NCBI GenBank assembly: GCA_022793095.1
Contig: JAAWCD010000003.1
Location: 1 to 64,000 of the forward strand
DNA length: 64,000 nt
Direction of reading: 5' to 3'
DNA from: Oscillospiraceae bacterium
GTDB taxonomy: Bacteria > Bacillota > Clostridia > Oscillospirales > Oscillospiraceae
Under the pieces are notes generated by a model. It made no database searches. It saw only the letters and a program-made list of their open reading frames with translations, and had not been told where the DNA came from. Of the stretch, positions 57,524 through 64,000 are shown piece after piece; position 1 is the first letter of the stretch; every line of letters begins with the position of its first letter. The position numbers and the translations under genes are program-made.

Positions 57524-58167
57524 GATACAAGGGAATCATTTTCGACCTGGACGGTGTGATCTGCTCCACCGACGAGTATCACTATCAGGCGTGGAAGGCC
57601 CTGGCCAATGAAATCGGCGCATCAGAGTTCAGCCGCGCGGACAATGCCCGCCAGCGGGGCGTTTCCCGGATGGAGAGCCTGGAGGTGGTGCTGGAGAAGG
57701 CGCCAAAGGTTTACACAGAGGCGGAAAAACAGGCGCTGGCGGACCATAAAAACAAGCTGTACCAGGGACTTCTGGCGAACATGTCTCCGGCGGACCTGTC
57801 CGGCGAGGTGCGCCAGACGCTGGACACGCTGCGGGGGCGGGGGCTGCTGCTGGCGATTGGATCCTCCTCCAAAAATGCCCCGCTTATTTTGGAACGCATC
57901 GGCCTAAGGAACTATTTCGACCAAGTGGCCGACGGCAATCAGATCACCCGCTCCAAGCCCCATCCGGAGGTGTTCCTTCTGGCGGCCCGGCTTTTGGGGC
58001 TGGAGCCCCGTGACTGCCTGGTGGTGGAGGACGCGGAGGCCGGAATCGAGGCCGGACAGCGGGGAGGATTTGACACAGCCGGCATCGGGCCCGCCGCGGA
58101 ATGCGGCCGGGCGGCTTATGAATTAAGGTGTTTTTCTGACCTTCTAACCATTGCGAAATCTTCTTGA
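57520..58167 (+). CDS. pgmB: Beta-phosphoglucomutase (HAD family)
   Basis: A 215-residue HAD phosphatase-fold mutase that interconverts beta-glucose 1-phosphate and glucose 6-phosphate. Motif I FDLDGVICSTD (8-18), the cap motif for beta-PGM RQRGVSRMESLEVVL, motif II GSSSKNA, motif III KPHPEVFLLAARLL and VVEDAEAGIEA are all present. The product fits a phosphorolytic route for a disaccharide, though no glycoside phosphorylase gene is seen here. Confidence 0.9.
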   Translation: MRYKGIIFDLDGVICSTDEYHYQAWKALANEIGASEFSRADNARQRGVSRMESLEVVLEKAPKVYTEAEKQALADHKNKLYQGLLANMSPADLSGEVRQTLDTLRGRGLLLAIGSSSKNAPLILERIGLRNYFDQVADGNQITRSKPHPEVFLLAARLLGLEPRDCLVVEDAEAGIEAGQRGGFDTAGIGPAAECGRAAYELRCFSDLLTIAKSS

Positions 58168-58171
58168 CAGC

Positions 58172-58279
58172 GCCGTTTAACGTTCTTTTTGCTTCTTTTT
58201 CCGGCTTCGCTCGGACGGACTCCACTAAGCTTTTGCTTCGCAAAAGCAAGTGTCGTTCAGTCTTTCAAGAAAAAGAAGA
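58172..58279. repeat. Hairpin repeat with a structured insert, copy 2
   Basis: CGTTTAACGTTCTTTTTGC and arm CTTCTTTTT, then an insert with CCGG..CTCGG, GCTTTTGC-TTC-GCAAAAGC and AGTGTCGTTCA, then the arm TTTCAAGAAAAAGAAG. Compared with 38809-38935 the GCTTTTGC hairpin keeps its pairing through compensatory changes, and AGTGTCGTTCA is identical. Confidence 0.75.
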
Positions 58280-58297
58280 GAAATGGGGAATCAAACT

Positions 58298-60019
58298 ATG
58301 ATTGACTTAAAAGCAAAACCGTTCTATCTGTCCGGCGCGGACATTCAATGGGTGGAGGACACGTTGGCTTCCATGTCCCTGGAGGAAAAGGTGGGGCAGC
58401 TCTTCTGCGTGACGGATATCACCACAGATACAGAGGCCCTCCAAAACCTGGTGCGTACATACCATCCCGGCGGCTTTATGTACCGGGCGGGAGACGCGGC
58501 CCAGATCCAGCAGGCCCAGCGGGCCATGCAGGAGGCCAGCCGGATCCCTCTGCTGCTGGCCTGCAACCTGGAGAGCGGCGGCAACGGCGTGGCGGAAACC
58601 GGCACCTTCTTCGGCCGCCCGCTGGAGGTGGCCGCCACCGGTGAGACGGAGCAGGCCCGGCGGCTGGGCCTGGTCTGCGCCCGGGAGGGCGCGGCCGCGG
58701 GCTGCAACTGGGCCTTCGCGCCCATCATCGACATTGACTACAACTGGCGCAACCCCATCACCAATGTGCGGACCTTCGGCTCCGACCCGGACCGGGTTCT
58801 GGCCATGGGGGGAGCGTTCATGGACGGCGTGGCGGAGAGCGGCGCGGCCATGGCGGTGTGCATCAAGCACTTTCCCGGCGACGGTGTGGACGAGCGGGAC
58901 CAGCACCTCCTTTCCACGGTCAACAGCATGTCCGCCGGGGATTGGGAGGCCACCTACGGCCGCATATACAAAGCCCTCATTGACAAGGGGGCCCAGACCG
59001 TCATGGCCGGCCACATTCTCCAGCCCGCTATGACCCGGAAGATGTGTCCCGGCATCCGGGATGAGGACATTCTGCCCGGCTCCACCAACCGCTATCTGAT
59101 GACCGGCCTGCTCCGGGGCGAGTTGGGCTTTAACGGCCTCATCACCACGGACGCCACACCCATGGTGGGCTTTACCGGCACGATGACCCGGCGGCAGGCC
59201 ATTGCCAGCGCCATCAACGGCGGCGCGGACGTCATTCTGTTCTGCAAGAACGTGGACGAGGACCTGGCCGGGGTTCGGGCGGATGTGGAGTCCGGCGTCA
59301 TCTCGATGGAGCGGCTGGATGAGGCGGTCACCCGGCAGCTGGCGCTGAAGGCCAGCCTGGGCCTGCCCCAGAAACAGGCCGCCGGCACGCTGGTGCCTGG
59401 TCCGGAGGCCCTGCCGGTGTTCGGCTGTCAGGAACACCAGGACTGGGCCAGGGAGTGCGCCCGGAAATCGGTGACGCTTGTAAAGGACAATCAGCATTTG
59501 CTGCCCTTGTCGCCGGAAAGGACGCCGAGGGTCCGGCTGACCGTGCTGGGCGAGCAGCAGAGCGGCGCGTTTGGGGACAACAGCGGCGTTACGGAGCTGC
59601 TGAAAACCGCGCTGGAGCAGGAGGGCTTTCAGGTGGCGCTGTACGACTACGCCACTATGGAGCAAGGGGAAATCTTCACCGCGGGCGTGGCGGAGATGAG
59701 GGAGAAGTTTGACCTGTCCATTGTGGCGGCCAATATTCCCACTGGCTCCAACAACACCACCCGGCGGGTGGACTGGATTACTCTGATGGCGGCCAATGAG
59801 CCCTGGTACACGCGGGAGATTCCCACCATGTTCATCAGCTTCTGCAATCCCTACCACATGATAGACGTGCCCTTTATCAGCACCTTTGTCAACTGCTACT
59901 CCTCCAGCAAATTCTGTGTGGAAGCGGCGGTGGAAAAACTGATGGGCCGCGGCGAATTCGTGGGCAAGAGTCCGGTAGACCCCTGGTGCGGCGGCATCTG
60001 GGGCGCGGAATTTATGTGA
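58298..60019 (+). CDS. Family 3 glycoside hydrolase
   Basis: A 573-residue GH3 enzyme without signal peptide, thus cytoplasmic. The first barrel domain has KHFPGDG (about 200) and TTDATPMVGF with the nucleophile Asp; the second alpha/beta domain follows from about 390 with ACKVTLV-like ARKSVTLVKDN. GH3 enzymes release beta-linked glucose, xylose or GlcNAc. Start set at ATG 58298 (GGGGAATCAAACT); ATG 58283 (five residues more) is possible. Fifth gene after the ABC genes, in line with intracellular breakdown of imported sugars. Confidence 0.9.
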   Translation: MIDLKAKPFYLSGADIQWVEDTLASMSLEEKVGQLFCVTDITTDTEALQNLVRTYHPGGFMYRAGDAAQIQQAQRAMQEASRIPLLLACNLESGGNGVAETGTFFGRPLEVAATGETEQARRLGLVCAREGAAAGCNWAFAPIIDIDYNWRNPITNVRTFGSDPDRVLAMGGAFMDGVAESGAAMAVCIKHFPGDGVDERDQHLLSTVNSMSAGDWEATYGRIYKALIDKGAQTVMAGHILQPAMTRKMCPGIRDEDILPGSTNRYLMTGLLRGELGFNGLITTDATPMVGFTGTMTRRQAIASAINGGADVILFCKNVDEDLAGVRADVESGVISMERLDEAVTRQLALKASLGLPQKQAAGTLVPGPEALPVFGCQEHQDWARECARKSVTLVKDNQHLLPLSPERTPRVRLTVLGEQQSGAFGDNSGVTELLKTALEQEGFQVALYDYATMEQGEIFTAGVAEMREKFDLSIVAANIPTGSNNTTRRVDWITLMAANEPWYTREIPTMFISFCNPYHMIDVPFISTFVNCYSSSKFCVEAAVEKLMGRGEFVGKSPVDPWCGGIWGAEFM

Positions 60020-60033
60020 CACTTATGATTTTT

Positions 60034-60076
60034 CTGTTCTTTTCTTGAAAGAAAAGAACCAAAAGAACTTTAAACT
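60034..60076. repeat. Hairpin repeat between GH3 and GH2 genes
   Basis: Stem GTTCTTTTCTT/AAGAAAAGAAC, then CAAAAGAACTTTAAACTG. Confidence 0.85.
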
Positions 60077-60115
60077 GTGTTCTTTTGCCAGGTTTCGTTG
60101 AGGGGGGCCAAAGCC

Positions 60116-62551
60116 ATGCGGGGTCAAAATTGGAATGACAACTGGTTGTTTTGGGAAGATAAGGACGCGTTCGCGCTGATTTGGAGCGTTCCGGAGCACG
60201 CGCAAACCGTTCGTCTCCCCCATGACGTCACGATTTCCCTGCCAGCTTATGGGGGGAGCCCCGCGGGAGGCGACGGAGCCTTCCGAGACGGGGGCAGCTA
60301 CGTCTATGTCAAGAATCTGTTCGCCCCGGAGGAATGGCGGGACCGGACGGTCTCCCTGCGGTTTGACGGCGTCAGCCGGAACGCCATGGTCTACGTCAAT
60401 GGACAGCGGGCGGCGGTGATGCCCTATGCCTATACTACGTTTGACGTGCCGCTGGACGATTTTCTGGACTATGGGAAGGAAAACCAAATCCGGGTATCGG
60501 TCCGCACCGGAGATATGCCCAATACCCGCTGGTATGCCGGCAGCGGTATTTACCGGGATGTGAGCCTGTGGACCGGCGGACTGGTTTCCATTCCGGCCGT
60601 CCGCGTTTCCACCCAAAGCCTGGACCCGGAGCTGGCTCTGGTGACGGTGGAGACGGAGCTGAGAAACCGGATGCCCACGCCCCGGCAGGTCTGTCTGAAA
60701 ACAGAGCTGCTGGCGCCGGATGGCGCTCTGGCCGCGTCAGAGGTCTGTGAGGTGACACTGATGGGCGGCGGTCAGGAGACCTTGACCCAGACGCTGCCGG
60801 TTCCGGAGCCCCGGCCTTGGTCAGCAGAGACGCCGGAACGGTATCTCTGCCGGTCCATGCTGCTGCTGGACGGCGGGGTGAGCGACCGTGCGGAAACAGC
60901 CTTCGGGATCCGCACCCTGACCGTAGATTCTAAGCGCGGCCTGCGAATCAACGGAAAAACAGTGAAGCTCCGGGGGGCATGTATCCACCACGACAGCGGG
61001 CTGCTGGGCGCGGCCACCTTCGCGGAGGCGGAGCACCGCCGGATCCGCCTGCTGAAGGAGGCGGGCTTCAACGCGGTCCGAAGCGCCCACCAGCCCTTGG
61101 CCCCGGCGGCGCTGGAGGCCTGTGACGCGCTGGGGATCTACGTCATGGATGAGGCCTTTGACATGTGGACCCGGAGTAAAAAGGACTATGATTACAGTCA
61201 GTTTTTTGAGAAGTGGTGGCAGGACGACCTTGCCGCCATGGTCCGGAAGGATTTCAACCATCCCAGTGTGATTCTTTACTCCATTGGCAACGAAATTCCG
61301 GAAATCGCCACCCCCCACGGTGCGGCGCTGGGCCGCCGCATGGCCAGCCTGGTGCGGAGTCTGGACAGGACCCGGCCGGTGATGGCTGGCATCAACGGCA
61401 TATTCGCCTCCGGTGACCGGCTGGGGCAAATTGTCGCCGGCATTGAGGGCAGTGATTCCAGCGAAGGACAGGGTGGGAACGTCAACGACTTTATGGCCGC
61501 AACGGCCGCCCATGCGGATGAAATTGCGGTCCACCCGATCATCTCCCGGAATCTGGAGCTGGCCGGGGCAGGCATGGACGTGATGGGCTACAACTATATG
61601 ACCGCCCGCTACGAGCCGGACGGGAGACAGTACCCAAACCGGGTTATCGTGGGCAGCGAAACCTACCCGCCGGAGATTGCCCGGAGCTGGGACATCATTC
61701 AAAAGTCGCCCCAGGTCATCGGGGATTTTACCTGGACCGGATGGGACTATCTCGGAGAAGCGGGGGTGGGCGTGCCCGCCTACCGGTTTGGAGAGGGAGG
61801 ATTCGGGGCCGGATTCCCGTGTCAGCTGAGCTATTGCGGGGATTTGGACCTGACAGGCTTCCGCCGCCCCGCCTCCTATTTCCGTGAGATTGTATTCGGG
61901 CTGCGAAAATCCCCTTACATTACCGTGCAGAACCCGGATCATTACGGAGAAACGCCTCTGCTGACCCCCTGGGTGCTCAGTGACAACGGCGCGTCCTGGA
62001 CCCATCCCGGCTTTGAGGGAAAACCCGTGGTGGTAGAGGTTTACACACCTGGGGACACAGTGGAGCTTTTTCAAAATGGGGCCAGCTTAGGCCGCCGGCC
62101 GGCCGGGGCCCAAACCGGATTCCGGGTGCTGTTTGAGACCGTCTACCAGCCGGGGATGCTGGAGGCTGTAGCTTATGACAACGGCGCTGAGCTGGGCCGG
62201 AGCACGCTGAGCACGGCCGGACCGGCGTGCGTGCTCAAGGCCCGGTTAGAGCCAGCAGAGGGTCTGCCGGAGCGGGAGCTGATTTTTGTCAGGCTTACGC
62301 TGGAGGATGCGCGGGGACGCTTGGTTCCCTGCTCAGACTGCTCCATCCAAGCGCGGGCTGAGGGAGATGTGGTTCTGGCTGCCCTTGGCAGCGGCGATCC
62401 CAAGCCGCTGGCCGGCTATACCGATGGTGTAAGCCGGACCTTCCAGGGCCGGGCGCTGGCGATTTTGCGGACGGTCAGCTCCACCGGCTCCGCGGTGCTG
62501 AACGTTTCAGCTGGAGAATGGGGGGAAACGGAAGTGAGCGTCACTTGGTGA
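60116..62551 (+). CDS. Family 2 glycoside hydrolase (beta-galactosidase/glucuronidase-like)
   Basis: An 811-residue GH2 enzyme: sugar-binding domain (about 1-165, WYAGSGIYRDV), Ig-like domain, TIM barrel (about 280-560) with the acid/base SIGNE (E near 393) and nucleophile GSETYPP (E near 510), then C-terminal domains to 811. Both catalytic Glu are visible. No signal peptide, so it acts in the cytoplasm. ATG at 60116 after GAGGGGGGCCAAAGCC. Last gene of the ABC locus. Substrate type (galactoside or glucuronide) cannot be decided from motifs. Confidence 0.92.
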   Translation: MRGQNWNDNWLFWEDKDAFALIWSVPEHAQTVRLPHDVTISLPAYGGSPAGGDGAFRDGGSYVYVKNLFAPEEWRDRTVSLRFDGVSRNAMVYVNGQRAAVMPYAYTTFDVPLDDFLDYGKENQIRVSVRTGDMPNTRWYAGSGIYRDVSLWTGGLVSIPAVRVSTQSLDPELALVTVETELRNRMPTPRQVCLKTELLAPDGALAASEVCEVTLMGGGQETLTQTLPVPEPRPWSAETPERYLCRSMLLLDGGVSDRAETAFGIRTLTVDSKRGLRINGKTVKLRGACIHHDSGLLGAATFAEAEHRRIRLLKEAGFNAVRSAHQPLAPAALEACDALGIYVMDEAFDMWTRSKKDYDYSQFFEKWWQDDLAAMVRKDFNHPSVILYSIGNEIPEIATPHGAALGRRMASLVRSLDRTRPVMAGINGIFASGDRLGQIVAGIEGSDSSEGQGGNVNDFMAATAAHADEIAVHPIISRNLELAGAGMDVMGYNYMTARYEPDGRQYPNRVIVGSETYPPEIARSWDIIQKSPQVIGDFTWTGWDYLGEAGVGVPAYRFGEGGFGAGFPCQLSYCGDLDLTGFRRPASYFREIVFGLRKSPYITVQNPDHYGETPLLTPWVLSDNGASWTHPGFEGKPVVVEVYTPGDTVELFQNGASLGRRPAGAQTGFRVLFETVYQPGMLEAVAYDNGAELGRSTLSTAGPACVLKARLEPAEGLPERELIFVRLTLEDARGRLVPCSDCSIQARAEGDVVLAALGSGDPKPLAGYTDGVSRTFQGRALAILRTVSSTGSAVLNVSAGEWGETEVSVTW

Positions 62552-62600
62552 GGTCTATGGGTGTCGTTGGCCTGCGGCAGCCGCTATGCTGTCCCATGGA

Positions 62601-62686
62601 TTTGTAAATCAAAATATTTTTTGGTTTACAAACAGCGTGAAATATGTTATGCTCATTGTAAACTGTTTGATATCTAAGTTTACAAT
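62601..62686 (+). promoter_or_regulatory. Double BirA-type operator with the bioY promoter between
   Basis: Site 1: TTTGTAAATC, 12 bases, GGTTTACAAA (62601-62632), one mismatch between arms. Site 2: ATTGTAAACT, 12 bases, AGTTTACAAT (62655-62686), perfect. A promoter TTTACA (62625-62630)-17-TATGCT (62648-62653) lies between them. The arms match the TTGTAAACC/GGTTTACAA BirA box. Confidence 0.8.
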
Positions 62687-62699
62687 AGGAGTTGACCGC

Positions 62700-63257
62700 A
62701 TGAAAACACGCACCATGATTTTAACCGCCCTGTTTGCCGCCTTGACCGCAACCGGCGCATTCCTCCGCATCCCAATCGGGGAGTCCTCTTTCACCCTGCA
62801 GGTGCTGTTCACCTGCCTGGCCGGGGTGCTGCTGGGGCCTGTGTTCGGAGCGCTCTCCCAGTTGGTTTATGTCCTGCTGGGCCTGATCGGACTGCCTGTA
62901 TTCACCGCCGGCGGTGGGATTTCCTATCTGTTTCAGCCCACCTTCGGCTTTTTGCTGGGTTTGATTCCCATGGCCTGGGTGGTGGGCGCCCTGGCTGGGG
63001 ACGGACAGCGCCCCATCCGAACCGCCGTGGCCTGTTTGGCCGGGCTGGCGGTGCTTTATCTGGTTGGCATGCCCTACATGGGTCTGATTTTGAACGTCTA
63101 TCTGGGAAAGGGCCTGTCGCTTACAGCTCTGCTTTGGGCGGGCATGCTGCCCTTCCTGCCCTTTGACGCGCTGAAAATCGCCGCTGTAGCCGTTGTGAGC
63201 GCGCCTCTGTGCCGTGGTCTGCCTGGGCGGCAGGCAAAAGAGCCGGTTCAGAAATAG
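62700..63257 (+). CDS. bioY: Biotin ECF transporter S component
   Basis: A 185-residue membrane protein of the BioY family with about six helices. LTALFAALTATGAFLRIPIG near the start, GPVFGALSQLVYVLLGLIGLPVF and GGGISYLFQPTFGFLLG are characteristic. It binds biotin and works with the shared ECF module encoded elsewhere. ATG at 62700 after AATAGGAGTTGACCGC. Two BirA-type operators imply repression when biotin is plentiful, matching a cell that imports biotin. Confidence 0.95.
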   Translation: MKTRTMILTALFAALTATGAFLRIPIGESSFTLQVLFTCLAGVLLGPVFGALSQLVYVLLGLIGLPVFTAGGGISYLFQPTFGFLLGLIPMAWVVGALAGDGQRPIRTAVACLAGLAVLYLVGMPYMGLILNVYLGKGLSLTALLWAGMLPFLPFDALKIAAVAVVSAPLCRGLPGRQAKEPVQK

Positions 63258-63280
63258 CGGACGCTTCCCTGTCTCCTGCA

Positions 63281-63309
63281 TTGACTTCCCTGGCGCTCCG
63301 AGGTACAAT
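63281..63309 (+). promoter_or_regulatory. Promoter of the SLOG protein gene
   Basis: TTGACT (63281-63286), 17 bases, TACAAT (63304-63309), 24 bases before the start. Confidence 0.7.
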
Positions 63310-63333
63310 ACCAGGGGAAGGGAGGGGCAAGCC

Positions 63334-63843
63334 ATGTCTCGAGAAATCACCTGCTGCTTCACAGGGCACCGGCCGGAAAAGCTGCCCTGGGGCACACAGG
63401 AGAACGACCCCCGCTGTGCGGCACTGAAGCGGTGGCTGGACCGGGTGGTGCTGGAGGCCTACCAGGACGGCTGCCGTCATTTTCTCTGCGGCATGGCCCG
63501 CGGTTCGGATCTTTACTTCTGTGAGGCTGTGTTGTCTCTGCGCCGGCTGTATCCGGAGGTGCGGCTGGAAGCGGCGGTTCCCTGCCGGACCCAGGCGGAC
63601 AACTGGCCGGCGGAGGAGCGGGAGCGTTACCGCAGTCTGCTGGGGCAATGCGACCTGACCACGCTGATTCAGGAAAATTACACGGCGGGCTGTATGATGC
63701 GGCGCAACCGGTACATGGTGGAGCGGTCCTCCCGCATGATTGCGGTTTACGATGGACTTCCAGGCGGCACCCGCAGCACCCTGGCTTATGCCCTCCGCCA
63801 GGGCCTCACCCTCATTCAAGCCTCCCCTGCCTACTTTTCTTGA
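63334..63843 (+). CDS. SLOG-domain protein (DUF1273/YpsA-like)
   Basis: A 169-residue protein of the SLOG superfamily with CFTGHRPEKLPWG (about 8-20), FLCGMARGSDLYFCE and EENYT/MRRNRYMVERSS typical of YpsA-like members. SLOG proteins bind nucleotide-derived ligands; YpsA itself influences division and stress in Bacillus. Monocistronic with its own promoter. Its stop codon TGA and the residues PAYFS are encoded by the hairpin repeat at 63829. Confidence 0.88.
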   Translation: MSREITCCFTGHRPEKLPWGTQENDPRCAALKRWLDRVVLEAYQDGCRHFLCGMARGSDLYFCEAVLSLRRLYPEVRLEAAVPCRTQADNWPAEERERYRSLLGQCDLTTLIQENYTAGCMMRRNRYMVERSSRMIAVYDGLPGGTRSTLAYALRQGLTLIQASPAYFS

Positions 63844-63870
63844 AAGAGAAGTAGGCAAAAAAACTTTATG
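63829..63870. repeat. Hairpin repeat fused to the SLOG gene end
   Basis: Stem CCTACTTTTCTT/AAGAGAAGTAGG, then CAAAAAAACTTTATGCTGG, same subtype as 32011-32049. Confidence 0.8.
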
Positions 63871-63880
63871 CTGGCGTACT

Positions 63881-63921
63881 GCCATGCTCCCCAAGGAGTC
63901 TCTGCCCTTGGGGAGCATGGC
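63881..63921 (+). terminator. Strong hairpin after the SLOG gene
   Basis: A 15-bp stem GCCATGCTCCCCAAG/CTTGGGGAGCATGGC; the weak GGTTTCTT after it makes termination plausible but not certain. A decayed version follows folD. Confidence 0.55.
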
Positions 63922-63929
63922 GGTTTCTT

Positions 63930-63949
63930 AGAGCCTGTTTAAAATCTCC
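63930..63949 (+). repeat. Left end of a second 77-bp-type repeat
   Basis: Exact match to the 20-bp inverted end at 36358-36377, followed by the same GGGTG. The element continues past the window edge. Confidence 0.7.
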
Positions 63950-64000
63950 GGGTGCGCTGGATGGGCCGGAATTTTTTCGTCCGGCAAGGGAAAAAGCGCA

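Noticed and set aside
62601..62686. Riboswitch in the bioY leader
   Set aside because: The distance from promoter to start codon is only about 45 bases, filled by the second operator; the inverted repeats are spaced like protein-binding sites.
931..63870. CRISPR array
   Set aside because: The hairpin repeats are dispersed over the whole window, differ in their stems and are not regularly spaced; no cas gene is present.

Overview
The window looks like a chromosomal segment of a fairly high-GC, anaerobic, Gram-positive gut Clostridium-type bacterium (Oscillospiraceae-like; this rests on gene content and signals, not on a marker-gene search). Reasons: sigma-A type promoters and strong AGGAGG ribosome sites, frequent GTG and TTG starts, a PadR/DUF2812 pair, a LexA box of the GAAC-N4-GTTC type, a RACo-type corrinoid activator, C_GCAxxG_C_C and DUF4358 proteins, and stalk-domain surface proteins. 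I see no rRNA, tRNA, CRISPR array, prophage or intact transposase.

Layout. 0-20 kb: edge of a response regulator, a DUF4358 lipoprotein, clpC, an F420-ligase-like protein, pgi, a MoxR ATPase plus metallopeptidase/vWA pair, a zinc-ribbon membrane protein, recG, the aroF-tyrA pair behind a leader that looks like a tyrosine attenuator, a broken kinase-like gene, an SOS-type small membrane protein, a WalR-box M23 peptidase and murC. 20-32 kb: cca, a PadR operon, a small acidic protein, a flavodoxin-fold oxidoreductase, a two-component system, RACo, lgt-folD. 32-39 kb: galK-galT-galM, then glf and a GT2 enzyme, a plausible route from galactose to UDP-galactofuranose and a surface glycan. 39-47 kb: four secreted proteins, all carrying copper-amine-oxidase-like stalk domains and three of them esterases. 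47-62.5 kb: a carbohydrate locus with two AraC regulators (one fused to a GH39-like domain that lacks the expected acid/base Glu), a sugar ABC transporter with an apparently permuted binding protein, an NAD(P)-binding protein, beta-phosphoglucomutase, GH3 and GH2. 62.5-64 kb: bioY under a double BirA-type operator and a SLOG protein.

Two things stand out. First, a family of A/T-rich hairpin repeats occurs about 20 times; the stem arms covary between copies, the hairpin nearly always faces the adjacent gene, and several copies supply the stop codon and last residues of the neighbouring protein. Second, the RNA upstream of aroF-tyrA encodes a 20-25 residue peptide with four Tyr codons and one Trp codon, followed by three mutually exclusive pairings ending in a terminator, the layout of a ribosome-mediated attenuator.
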